From assembly GCF_000240225.1 (NCBI RefSeq), contig NZ_AGUD01000006.1, positions 1 through 64,000 of the forward strand: 64,000 bases of DNA, written 5' to 3'. The translations under genes were made by a program, and so were the position numbers. Position 1 is the stretch's first letter. Each line of letters begins with the position of its first letter. A model generated the notes under the pieces. The model had not been told where the DNA came from and did no database searches. It saw nothing but the letters and a program-made list of their open reading frames with translations. Below are positions 57,341 to 64,000 of this stretch, one piece after another. The stretch comes from Patulibacter medicamentivorans (lineage in GTDB: Bacteria; Actinomycetota; Thermoleophilia; Solirubrobacterales; Solirubrobacteraceae).

Positions 57341-58603
57341 TCAGGCCGCCACGTGCGGGTGCCGCACGGGCGTGAAGGTCAGCGGGACGTGCTTGAAGCC
57401 GTCGACGAACCCGGAGCGGATCCGCTCCGGGGTGCCGGCCAGGCGGAGGTCGTCGACGCGCGCGAGCAGCTCCTCGAAGAACACGGTCAGCTCCAGCCGC
57501 GCCAGGCCGGCGCCGAGGCAGAAGTGCCGGCCCCCACCGCCGAACGCATGGTGCGGGCACCGCTTCCGGCCGCGGGTCACGTCGAAGCGGTCGGGGTCGT
57601 CGATCGCCCGGGGGTCGCGGCTGGAGGACTGGAGCCAGACGACCACGGAGTCGCCGGCCCGGATCGCCTGGCCGCCGAGCTCGACGTCCCGCGTCGCGGT
57701 CCGGCGCTGGTGGGTGAAGGCCGGCGTCCAGCGCAGGATCTCCTCGACCGCTCCCGGGATCAGGCTGGCGTCCTCGCGCAGGAGGGCCAGCTGCTCGGGG
57801 TGCTCGAGCAGGGTCAGGACGCCGTTGCAGATCGTGCCCTTGGTCGAGTCGATCCCGGCCGCGAAGAGCTGCGAGAAGACGCCGACTTGCTCGTCGGCCG
57901 GCATCGGCCGGCCCTCGTACGTCGCGACCCCGAGGGCCGTGATGAGGTCGTCTGCCGGCTGGTCCCGGCGCTGCTGCATCAGGCCCGCGAGGTACTGCGC
58001 CGAGGCCAGCATCGCCTCGTCGCCGCTCATCCCGCCCGCGACTTCGTCGTCGGACGACAGGAAGGCGTCGGTCCAGCGGTTCAGCTGCTCACGGTCCTCC
58101 TCGGGGACTCCCAGGAGGCCGCAGACCGTGGCGTTGGCGAGGGGACCGGCGAGGTCCGCCGCCAGGTCGCAACGCCCCGCCCCGGCGACGGCCTCGATCA
58201 GCTCGGCGACCCGCGCGCGAAGCTCGTCCTCCAGGTCGCGGACCCGCCATGGGGTGAAGGCCTTGTTGACGGTGCCGCGCATGCGGGAGTGCTCGGCGCC
58301 GTCCTTGCCGATCATGACGCTGCGCTGGACCTCGATCGACCCGACCTCGCCGGCTCGCATCGTGAACCCGCCCAGCGCCGACGAGAACGTCTCCGGGTCC
58401 TTGCTCACGCGCTCGACGTCCTCGGCGCGCGTCACGTTCCAGAAGCCGGGCTGGTCCTCCTCCGGCCACCACGCGGGCGCGGTGGTCCACATCACCGGCG
58501 CGTCCTCGCGCATGCGGGCGAAGAGCGCGTGCGGCGGACCGTCGGCGAACGTCTCGGGATCACCCAGGTGCGTTTCGAAGGGCTCGTATCGCGTCTCGAC
58601 CAT
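57341..58603 (-). CDS. Cytochrome P450 (CYP125/CYP142-like group)
   Basis: The protein has 420 residues, with I-helix AAGIDSTKGT (Asp-Ser-Thr instead of the common Asp/Glu-Thr-Thr), ExxR in EEILRW, and haem loop FGGGGRHFCLG with Cys362. The FGGGGxHFCLG loop and the early GFWNVTRAEDVERVSKDPE recall actinobacterial P450s that hydroxylate steroid, terpenoid or alkyl chains. This is a family impression, not a search. It is different from the two P450s at 7197 and 8615. The leaderless promoter (TAGCGT, 6 bp before ATG) fires away from the divergent PucR gene (58711), the probable regulator. Confidence 0.9.
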   Translation of the reverse strand: MVETRYEPFETHLGDPETFADGPPHALFARMREDAPVMWTTAPAWWPEEDQPGFWNVTRAEDVERVSKDPETFSSALGGFTMRAGEVGSIEVQRSVMIGKDGAEHSRMRGTVNKAFTPWRVRDLEDELRARVAELIEAVAGAGRCDLAADLAGPLANATVCGLLGVPEEDREQLNRWTDAFLSSDDEVAGGMSGDEAMLASAQYLAGLMQQRRDQPADDLITALGVATYEGRPMPADEQVGVFSQLFAAGIDSTKGTICNGVLTLLEHPEQLALLREDASLIPGAVEEILRWTPAFTHQRRTATRDVELGGQAIRAGDSVVVWLQSSSRDPRAIDDPDRFDVTRGRKRCPHHAFGGGGRHFCLGAGLARLELTVFFEELLARVDDLRLAGTPERIRSGFVDGFKHVPLTFTPVRHPHVAA

Positions 58604-58609
58604 GACGCG

Positions 58610-58615
58610 ACGCTA
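58610..58615 (-). promoter_or_regulatory. -10 element TAGCGT, leaderless P450 promoter
   Basis: On the - strand TAGCGT ends six bases before the P450 ATG. No RBS is present. The 107-bp gap to the divergent PucR gene must also hold that gene's promoter, which I could not assign. Confidence 0.45.
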
Positions 58616-58710
58616 GCCCCGGCCCACCGACCGCAGCTTGTGCGGCTCTGCCTGATTCGAGCGGGCGCCCTTGGGCACATGGCGCACCCGTGGCGTGCGA
58701 TGCTCGTCGC

Positions 58711-59958
58711 ATGGGCAGCGGCCGCTCGCGGAATCCCCAGGCGGAGGCCGAGGCCCTGATCCGCCGTGCCGCCGAGGCCCACGCCGCATCGATCCCGGAG
58801 CTCGCCGAGGCGATCGTCGCCCGTCTTCGCGCGACGGTGCCCGAGTTCTTCGCGGACGACGACGTCGCCTACGACATGGCGGCCGCGATCGACGCGAACG
58901 TCGCGCGCGTGCAGGCCCTCCTCGCCGCGGCCCCGGCCGGCGCCCGGGCGGAGGCGCTGCCGCTCGAGGCCAGCGACCTGCTGCAGAGCACCATCCAGCA
59001 CGGGATCCCGCTGATCTCCCTGCTGGAGGCCTATCGGAGCGCGCAGGGACTGGCCGTCGAATGGTGGCAGGGACACCTGGATCGCACGGCGGGTCCGCGG
59101 CTCCTGGGCCTGGCGGCGACGACGCTGAACCGGCTCATCGTCGCCTACATCGACGCGGCCGCGACGCAGATCCGTGCCTCGTACGAGGCCGAGCGGCAGG
59201 CGCACGAGAGCAGCGCCGAGGGCCGCCGGGCGCACCTGATCCGCAAGCTCCTCGCCGGAGAGGCGATCGATCCCGTCGCGGCCGCTCGCACGCTCAACCA
59301 TCCGCTCGACGTCCGGCACGTCGCCGTCGTCCTCTGGCGGACCGACGCGGACGGGCCGGACGATCTCCTGCACCGGGTCCTCGACGACCTCGCGGCCGCC
59401 GTCGGCCCGGGCGTGCGGACGCTCACCACGGCCGCTCGCCACCGCGTCTACGCATGGCTCAGCGCGAGCCGGCCGCTCGACATCCGGCGGTTGGAGCGCA
59501 CCGCGGTCCCGTCCGGCGTCCGCGTCGCCGCGTCGGGCGCGCACGGCGGGGTCGACGGCTTCGTCCGCGCCCACGCCGACGCCCTCCACGTGGCCGCGAT
59601 CGCCCGCGAGCACCGCACCGTCGACCGTGCGATCGCGGTCTACGACGACATCGAGCTGGTGTCCCTGCTCTCTCGCGACCCGGACGCCCGGGACCGCTTC
59701 GTGCGGCGCGTCCTGGGGGCGCTCGCCGAGGATGCGCCGGGCGCGGAGCGCACGCGCGAGACGCTCGGCGCCTACCTGGCCGCGGGATCGAGTCCCTCCC
59801 GTGCCGCCCGCCGCCTGGGGGTGCACCGGAACACCGTGACGTACCGGCTCGCCGGCCTGCCGATCGCCACCGACGCCACCGACGACGTCCGCCGGCTCGA
59901 GACCGAGCTCGCACTGCGCATCGTCGCGCAGCTCGGTGCGCCCGCGCCGCTGCACTAG
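58711..59958 (+). CDS. PucR/CdaR-type regulator of the P450 operon
   Basis: The protein has 415 residues from ATG 58711; GTG 58690 in frame is an alternative. The N-terminal ~165 residues are all-helical (EAEALIRRAAEAHAASIPEL, then QHGIPLISLLEAYRSAQGLA), like the other sensor-type PucR proteins here but without GAF. The C-terminal HTH is SRAARRLGVHRNTVTYRL (about 372-389). It is divergent from the P450-ALDH-reductase operon and very probably controls it. It is convergent with the TetR gene at 59989. Confidence 0.8.
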   Translation: MGSGRSRNPQAEAEALIRRAAEAHAASIPELAEAIVARLRATVPEFFADDDVAYDMAAAIDANVARVQALLAAAPAGARAEALPLEASDLLQSTIQHGIPLISLLEAYRSAQGLAVEWWQGHLDRTAGPRLLGLAATTLNRLIVAYIDAAATQIRASYEAERQAHESSAEGRRAHLIRKLLAGEAIDPVAAARTLNHPLDVRHVAVVLWRTDADGPDDLLHRVLDDLAAAVGPGVRTLTTAARHRVYAWLSASRPLDIRRLERTAVPSGVRVAASGAHGGVDGFVRAHADALHVAAIAREHRTVDRAIAVYDDIELVSLLSRDPDARDRFVRRVLGALAEDAPGAERTRETLGAYLAAGSSPSRAARRLGVHRNTVTYRLAGLPIATDATDDVRRLETELALRIVAQLGAPAPLH

Positions 59959-59988
59959 CGTCGCCGGCAGCGGCCGGTCCGCCTCGCA

Positions 59989-60555
59989 TCAACCGTCGAG
60001 GACCACGTCGCGCAGGTCCCTGCGCGCCGCGTGCATCAGCGAGCGCAGGGTCTGCCGCGCCCCCGGCGTCGCCCACCGCCCGAAGGCCACCTGGAAGATC
60101 GCGACGCCGGCGCGCGCGGTCAGCAGCGCGCGGGCCTCGGCGACTCCGCGCTCGCGCAGGGCGGCCGTGATCGCGGTCGTCAGCCGCTCCAGCTTGATCA
60201 GCTCGCGCTCCTGCAGCTCGGGGTGCGCGGTGATGACCGCCTGGCGCGCGGTCGCGAAGGCCCGGCGCTCGTCGAACATCGCCGCCGTCGCGTCCAGGCC
60301 GGCCATGACCGCGTCCAGCGGCGCGGCGTCAGGGGGCGCGGCGGCGAGCCCGGTCACGATCAGCCGCTCCAGCTCCTCGGAGCCCGAGAACAGCACCTCG
60401 CGCTTGTCGGCGAAGTGGCGGAAGAACGTGCGCTTGGTCAGGCCGGCGCGCTCGGCGATCTCGGCGACCGTCGTGCGGTCGTAGCCGTGCTCGCCGTAGA
60501 GGTCGAGCGCGGCCTTCGCCAGGCGGCTGCGCGCGTCGGGTTGCCATCGGGCCAT
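59989..60555 (-). CDS. TetR-family regulator of the divergent epimerase gene
   Basis: The protein has 188 residues from ATG 60555. An in-frame GTG at 60582 lies inside the operator and upstream of the -10, so it is unlikely. The HTH is TTVAEIAERAGLTKRTFFRHF with FADKREVLF after it. The short all-helical C-terminal half is typical. Two near-identical palindromes lie in the intergenic region (60574-60594 and 60605-60627), one over its own promoter and one over the epimerase start region. This makes it the repressor of both. Confidence 0.9.
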   Translation of the reverse strand: MARWQPDARSRLAKAALDLYGEHGYDRTTVAEIAERAGLTKRTFFRHFADKREVLFSGSEELERLIVTGLAAAPPDAAPLDAVMAGLDATAAMFDERRAFATARQAVITAHPELQERELIKLERLTTAITAALRERGVAEARALLTARAGVAIFQVAFGRWATPGARQTLRSLMHAARRDLRDVVLDG

Positions 60556-60573
60556 CGCGCCCTGAAGGCTAGT

Positions 60574-60594
60574 CGATGACACCCGGTGTCATCG
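60574..60594. promoter_or_regulatory. TetR operator 1, CGATGACACC-C-GGTGTCATCG
   Basis: This 21-bp perfect palindrome lies two bases upstream of the - strand -10 TAGCCT (60566-60571) that drives the TetR gene. Its centre (60584) is 32 bp from that of operator 2, about three helical turns, so both sites face the same side of the DNA. Confidence 0.7.
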
Positions 60595-60600
60595 CCGTGC

Positions 60601-60627
60601 TAGGGTGATGACACCAGGTGCCATCAC
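60601..60627 (+). promoter_or_regulatory. Epimerase promoter (-10 TAGGGT) with TetR operator 2
   Basis: The -10 TAGGGT (60601-60606) is followed directly by GTGATGACACC-A-GGTGCCATCAC (60605-60627), the same palindrome as operator 1 with one mismatch between arms. Repressor there would cover the transcription start. RBS GGAGG and ATG 60645 follow. Confidence 0.65.
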
Positions 60628-60644
60628 TTCTCGCGGAGGTTCTC

Positions 60645-61544
60645 ATGCGCGTCTTCATCACCGGAGCGTCGGGCCACGTCGGCTCGGCGCTCGTCCCCGA
60701 GCTGCTCCAGAACGGCCACGCGGTCGTCGGCCTCGCCCGCTCCGAGGCCTCCGCCGCCGCGCTCGAGCGGGCTGGGGCCGAGGTCCGCCGCGGCGACCTC
60801 GACGACCTCGACGGCCTGCGCGCTGCGGCCGCCGACGCCGACGGCGTCGTCCACCTGGCCTTCAAGCACGACCTGATGTTCTCGGGCGGCGCCGAGGAGG
60901 CCGTCGCCGCCGACCTCCGCGCGATCGAGGCGCTCGGCGACGGGCTGGCGGGCTCCGGCAAGCCGTTCGTCGGGACCTCGGGCACGCTGATGCTGGCGGT
61001 CGGCGGCGTCGAGGGTCGCGCGGGCACCGAGGACGACGCCTTCGCGGGCGGTGGGCGTATCGATGCCGAGAACGCCGTCGTCGCGCTGGCCGACCGCGAC
61101 ATCCGCTCGTCGGTCCTCCGCCTCCCGCCGACCGTCCACAGCGACCTCGACCTCCACGGCTTCATCCCGTCGCTGATCGGGATCGCGCGCGACACGGGCG
61201 TCGCCGGCTACGTCGGCGACGGCGCCAACCGCTGGCCCGCCGGTCACACCCGCGACGCCGCGCGCCTCTACCGCCTGGCGCTGGAGTCCGCGCCCGGCGG
61301 CTCGCGCCTGCACGCGGTCGGCGACGAGGGCATCCCGTTCCGCGACATCGCGGCGGCGATCGGCGAGCAGCTCGGCCTGCCGGCGCAGGCGCGCGACCCC
61401 GAGCACTTCGGCTGGCTGGCGGGTCTCGTGGTCCTCGACAACCCGACCTCGGCCGCCAGGACGCGCGCGCTGCTGGGCTGGGAGCCGACGCATCCGGGCC
61501 TGCTCGAGGACCTGCGCGCCGGGTTCTACTTCGCCGCCCGCTAG
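60645..61544 (+). CDS. NAD(P)-dependent epimerase/dehydratase-family (atypical SDR)
   Basis: The protein has 299 residues from ATG 60645 with RBS GGAGG. It has the extended/atypical SDR Rossmann loop ITGASGHVGSALVPEL (about 5-20) and the Asp-rich GDLDDLDGL after beta-3. The catalytic Tyr-x-x-x-Lys is not evident (the region near 145 reads RIDAENAVVAL), so it may be a reductase or binding protein of the NmrA/epimerase-like type. It is controlled by the divergent TetR through twin operators, a pattern typical of stress- or xenobiotic-inducible reductases. Confidence 0.82.
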   Translation: MRVFITGASGHVGSALVPELLQNGHAVVGLARSEASAAALERAGAEVRRGDLDDLDGLRAAAADADGVVHLAFKHDLMFSGGAEEAVAADLRAIEALGDGLAGSGKPFVGTSGTLMLAVGGVEGRAGTEDDAFAGGGRIDAENAVVALADRDIRSSVLRLPPTVHSDLDLHGFIPSLIGIARDTGVAGYVGDGANRWPAGHTRDAARLYRLALESAPGGSRLHAVGDEGIPFRDIAAAIGEQLGLPAQARDPEHFGWLAGLVVLDNPTSAARTRALLGWEPTHPGLLEDLRAGFYFAAR

Positions 61545-61545
61545 C

Positions 61546-61570
61546 GCGTCGGCGGCGCCCGCCGCGACGC
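61546..61570. terminator. Hairpin between convergent epimerase and PucR genes
   Basis: GCGTCGGCGGC and GCCGCGACGC pair with one bulged G around a 4-nt loop. The hairpin begins one base after the epimerase stop, within the 30-bp convergent gap. Confidence 0.4.
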
Positions 61571-61574
61571 CGGG

Positions 61575-62813
61575 TCAGGCGCCGAGCGACTGCGCGAGCA
61601 GCGGCAGCCGCGAGAGCCGCAGCGCGACGTGCAGCTCGGTGCGACGCTCGTGCAGCGGGTGGTCGAGCGTGGTCTCGAGGCGGCGCAGGCGCTGGCGGAT
61701 CGTCTGCTCGTGGACCCCGAGCAGCGCCGCGGCCCCGACGTAGGAGCCGGTCGTCAGCCACGCGTCGAGGGTCGCGTGCATGCGCGCGGTCAGCAGGCCC
61801 TCGTCGATCGCCGGTCCGAGCTCGCGCCGGATCAGCGCGTGGGCCCCGCGGGCGTCGCCGAGAGCGAGGATCTCGATCCGCACGTCGTCGGCCCAGATCA
61901 CCCGCGGCGCGTTGTCGCCCAGCATCGCCTGGACCTTGGCGGCGTTGCGGGCGGACTCCATCGTCCGGCGGAACCCGGCCAGCTCGCGGTCGACGTCCCC
62001 GAAGGCCAGGCGGGCGCCGGCATCGGCCGCGGCGGCGTGCAGCGCCTGGCGGGTGGCCGCGGTCATCGGCCCCCGCAGCCCGAGCCAGAGCTCGCCGATG
62101 CCGTCCGCGCGGCTGAACAGCAGCGAGTCGCGCTCGTGGCAGGCCTCCTTGAGCGCGGCGACGACCCGTCGGCGGTCGGCCTCGCCGCCGTCGATCACGC
62201 CGGCCAGGTGATGGCCGTCGAGGGCGTAGTTGAGGAATCGCTCGGTGCCGACGCCCGGGTCGGTGAGCGTGCCGTCGAGCAGCTGCTCGACCAGGCGCAG
62301 ACGCCGGTGCTCGAGGGACTGGCGGCGCTCGGCGACCGCGCCGTGGTACGCCGCGAGCGAGCCGAACAGGAGCCGGTCGACGAAGCCGAAGAGCAGCGGG
62401 ATGCTGGCGCGGGCGACGTCGATGACGGGGGCGCCGGTGGCGTGCCCATGCCGCTGCACGACGTCCATCCACCAGTCCCAGAGCGCCTCCTGCCCGACGC
62501 GGTAGGACCGCTCGAAGACCTGCTCGGAGACGCCCTGGCGACCGACCTCGGCCGCGAACAGCAGCGACGAGGGCGCGTCGACGTCCTCGAGCGCGACGTC
62601 GCCGGCGATCAGCCCGACCAGGCATGCCGCCTTCTCGCGCGTCGCGCGCTGCAGCGGCGCGCGCAGGACGTCGGGGTCGATGACCTGGCCGTAGACCTCG
62701 TCGAGCATCACCTCGGTCAGGTGCGCGCTGAGCGCGTCGACGTCGATCGTGGCCGCGAGCGGGCGAAGGTCGACGGTGTCCCGGCGCTGCTCGGCGCTGT
62801 GCTCGACGGACAA
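61575..62813 (-). CDS. PucR/CdaR-type regulator (TTG start)
   Basis: The protein has 412 residues. The start is TTG 62813, supported by RBS GGAGG (62820-62824) at six bases. No ATG or GTG is better placed. The N-terminal sensor is helical (VFERSYRVGQEALWDWWMDV, like the other non-GAF PucR proteins here), and the C-terminal HTH is VGAAALLGVHEQTIRQRL (about 364-381). A - strand -10 candidate TAGACT lies at 62883-62888, giving a ~60-nt leader. It is divergent from the DJ-1-like gene and may control it. The 233-bp gap 62814-63046 otherwise holds only that gene's promoter. Confidence 0.78.
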   Translation of the reverse strand: MSVEHSAEQRRDTVDLRPLAATIDVDALSAHLTEVMLDEVYGQVIDPDVLRAPLQRATREKAACLVGLIAGDVALEDVDAPSSLLFAAEVGRQGVSEQVFERSYRVGQEALWDWWMDVVQRHGHATGAPVIDVARASIPLLFGFVDRLLFGSLAAYHGAVAERRQSLEHRRLRLVEQLLDGTLTDPGVGTERFLNYALDGHHLAGVIDGGEADRRRVVAALKEACHERDSLLFSRADGIGELWLGLRGPMTAATRQALHAAAADAGARLAFGDVDRELAGFRRTMESARNAAKVQAMLGDNAPRVIWADDVRIEILALGDARGAHALIRRELGPAIDEGLLTARMHATLDAWLTTGSYVGAAALLGVHEQTIRQRLRRLETTLDHPLHERRTELHVALRLSRLPLLAQSLGA

Positions 62814-62980
62814 GGTGGGCCTCCGCGGGGAATCGACCCGCGACCGGCCGGCGTGGCCGCTCGACGGATCCGTGCGTGCCGGAGTCTACGCCGGCGTCGC
62901 GACCCTCCGACCCACGAGATCCGTGTCTCGGCATGGCGAACTCCACGGAAGTCGCAGGTCCCGGCGGAGCGGGCGCGGCC

Positions 62981-62986
62981 TAGCGT
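62981..62986 (+). promoter_or_regulatory. -10 element TAGCGT of the DJ-1-like gene
   Basis: TAGCGT lies 60 bp before ATG 63047. An element GGAAGTCGC (62948-62956), like those near other PucR-linked promoters here, stands 24 bp upstream of it. Confidence 0.4.
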
Positions 62987-63046
62987 TGAGGGCGGTTCGG
63001 ATCGACGACCGCCTGCCCTGGGGGCCGGCTCCGAGAGGGAGAGACG

Positions 63047-63781
63047 ATGACCAACGTGCTGATGGTGGTGTCCGGCGCTCACGCCTGGACGCTCGCCGAC
63101 GGATCCGCCCACCCGACCGGCTTCTGGGCCGAGGAGCTGGTGGCCGCCGACCGCGCCTTCCGCGACGCCGGCTGGACGGTCGAGATCGCGACGCCGGGCG
63201 GTCGCGCGCCGCAGGTCGACCCCAACAGCCTCTCGCCGCAGTACACCGGGGCCGACGAGGCGGCGCTCGCGGACCTGCGCGCCCACCTGGACGCGCTGGG
63301 CGACGAGCTGACCCGGCCGACCGCGCTCGAGGAGGTCGACGTGCTGTCCTTCGACGCGCTGTTCCTGCCCGGCGGGCACGGGCCGATGGAGGACCTCGCG
63401 GTCCTTCCCCTGATGGGCGAGACGATCGTCGCGATGCTGGACGCCGGTCGTCCGGTCGCCGCCGTCTGCCACGCCTCGGCGGCGCTGCTCTCGGCCGACC
63501 GGCCCGACGGCTCCTGGGCGTTCGACGGCTGGCGCCTGACCGGCTTCACGAACGCGGAGGAGGAGGCCGTCGGGCTGGCGCCGCTCGCCGCCTGGCTGCT
63601 CGAGGACCGGCTGCGCGAGCGCGGCGCCCAGTTCGCGTCCGGCGAGCTGTGGGCGCCGTTCCTCGTCGCCGACCGCAACCTCTACACGGGGCAGAACCCG
63701 GCCTCCTCCGGGCCGCTGGCCGAGCACGTCGTCGGCGTCGTCGGCGCGGCCGCCGCGCCGTCGGCGACGTCGACCCGCTGA
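63047..63781 (+). CDS. DJ-1/PfpI (class I glutamine amidotransferase-like) protein
   Basis: The protein has 244 residues from ATG 63047 (RBS GGGAGAG). It has the flavodoxin-like fold with nucleophile Cys141 in the elbow AVCHASAAL, preceded by FDALFLPGGHGPMEDL (about 102-117). The GFWAEELVAADRAFRDAGW near the N-terminus is characteristic of the Hsp31/YhbO-like branch. Members are glyoxalase III, deglycases, peptidases or isocyanide hydratases. Glu in the EE of GFWAEEL would be the acidic triad helper. It is followed after 35 bp by a GFA-family gene, which suggests an aldehyde- or thiol-stress pair. Confidence 0.83.
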   Translation: MTNVLMVVSGAHAWTLADGSAHPTGFWAEELVAADRAFRDAGWTVEIATPGGRAPQVDPNSLSPQYTGADEAALADLRAHLDALGDELTRPTALEEVDVLSFDALFLPGGHGPMEDLAVLPLMGETIVAMLDAGRPVAAVCHASAALLSADRPDGSWAFDGWRLTGFTNAEEEAVGLAPLAAWLLEDRLRERGAQFASGELWAPFLVADRNLYTGQNPASSGPLAEHVVGVVGAAAAPSATSTR

Positions 63782-63816
63782 CCCCTGACCCCCGACGAAC
63801 CCGAGGAGCACGACCG

Positions 63817-64000
63817 ATGCCGAAGATGAGCGGACACTGCCTGTGCGGCAACGTGTCCTACACCGTGAGCGCCGACCCGGTGATCACCGCGATCTGCCAT
63901 TGCGACACCTGCCAGCGCCAGACCGGATCGGCCTACTCGCTGGTCGTCGGCGTCCCGCGTGAGAGCCTCGCGGTCTCCGGCAGCACGCTGGCGTCGTTCC
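63817..64000 (+). CDS. GFA/CENP-V-family zinc protein (start only, cut by window edge)
   Basis: Only 61 residues are in the window, from ATG 63817 with RBS GAGGAG. The zinc-binding pattern is clear: Cys8 and Cys10 (CLCG) and then CHCDTC (Cys27, 29, 32) with the family's RQTGSAYS. This is the glutathione-dependent formaldehyde-activating enzyme (GFA) fold. Most actinobacterial members bind zinc without a shown GFA activity. It is probably cotranscribed with the DJ-1-like gene. Confidence 0.85.
   Translation, partial: MPKMSGHCLCGNVSYTVSADPVITAICHCDTCQRQTGSAYSLVVGVPRESLAVSGSTLASF

Noticed and set aside
59954-59961. TAGCG after base 59955 as a -10 element
   Set aside because: It coincides with the TAG stop of the 58711 gene, and no gene starts on the + strand just downstream.
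1-64000. tRNA, rRNA or CRISPR features
   Set aside because: No cloverleaf-like arms, rRNA cores or regularly spaced direct repeats were noticed on reading. A covariance-model scan would be decisive.

Overview
The window is very G+C-rich bacterial DNA, packed with short-spaced and overlapping (ATGA/GTGA) genes. An mce lipid-import operon, several cytochrome P450s, many PucR/CdaR-type and TetR regulators, and many GTG starts point to an actinobacterium. A Thermoleophilia/Solirubrobacter-like soil lineage is a plausible guess, but no rRNA or phylogenetic marker is present to prove it. I saw no rRNA, tRNA or CRISPR array. One degraded insertion sequence is present.

Layout. (1) 1-6227: the distal part of an mce operon, five MCE-domain genes. 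The first is cut by the window edge and the second carries an apparent one-base frameshift. (2) 6309-12734: two facing transcription units that mirror each other. A 7-TM membrane protein plus P450 (+) meets TetR, 7-TM paralogue, small-molecule-kinase-like protein and P450 (-), with a strong hairpin between the two P450 ends. (3) 12757-13150: remnant of an IS3-type element. (4) 13329-32895: a catabolic-looking island. It holds an SsuABC/TauABC-type ABC importer, a VOC protein, two metallo-beta-lactamase-fold proteins, two convergent GAF-PucR regulators, an acyl-CoA ligase, an amidohydrolase, a NifU-domain protein, a GlcG/HbpS protein, LeuC-LeuD-LeuB homologues and a fused indolepyruvate:ferredoxin oxidoreductase. 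(5) 33136-41000: a secreted protein, an AlkZ-like winged-helix protein, a TetR/SDR/SnoaL unit, and a TetR-controlled drug-exporter-type MFS gene divergent from another SDR, with recognisable operators. (6) 41001-54741: a PucR regulator divergent from an eight-gene ketone-degradation operon (CoA ligase, five carboxylase subunits, DUF35 protein, thiolase) that ends in its own PucR gene. (7) 54788-59958: a P450-aldehyde dehydrogenase-enone reductase operon divergent from another PucR gene. (8) 59989-64000: TetR/epimerase pair with twin operators, PucR, DJ-1/PfpI-like protein and the start of a GFA-family gene.

How the parts may work together. The 42824-53432 operon has the subunit order HyuA-like, small Zn protein, HyuA-like, HyuB-like, unrelated ~28 kDa protein. 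This is the apc1-5 order of acetophenone carboxylase rather than the three-subunit acetone carboxylase. Together with a ligase and a thiolase it predicts ketone -> 3-oxo acid -> 3-oxoacyl-CoA -> acyl-CoA + acetyl-CoA. The 22893-32895 operon lacks leuA but joins LeuCDB to a 2-oxoacid oxidoreductase and a NifU-type Fe-S carrier, which suggests a degradative use of the isopropylmalate isomerase/dehydrogenase chemistry. Both clusters are flanked by PucR-type activators. Many genes have a TANNNT -10 element (often TAGCGT) 6-11 nt before the start codon, so leaderless transcripts seem common in this organism.
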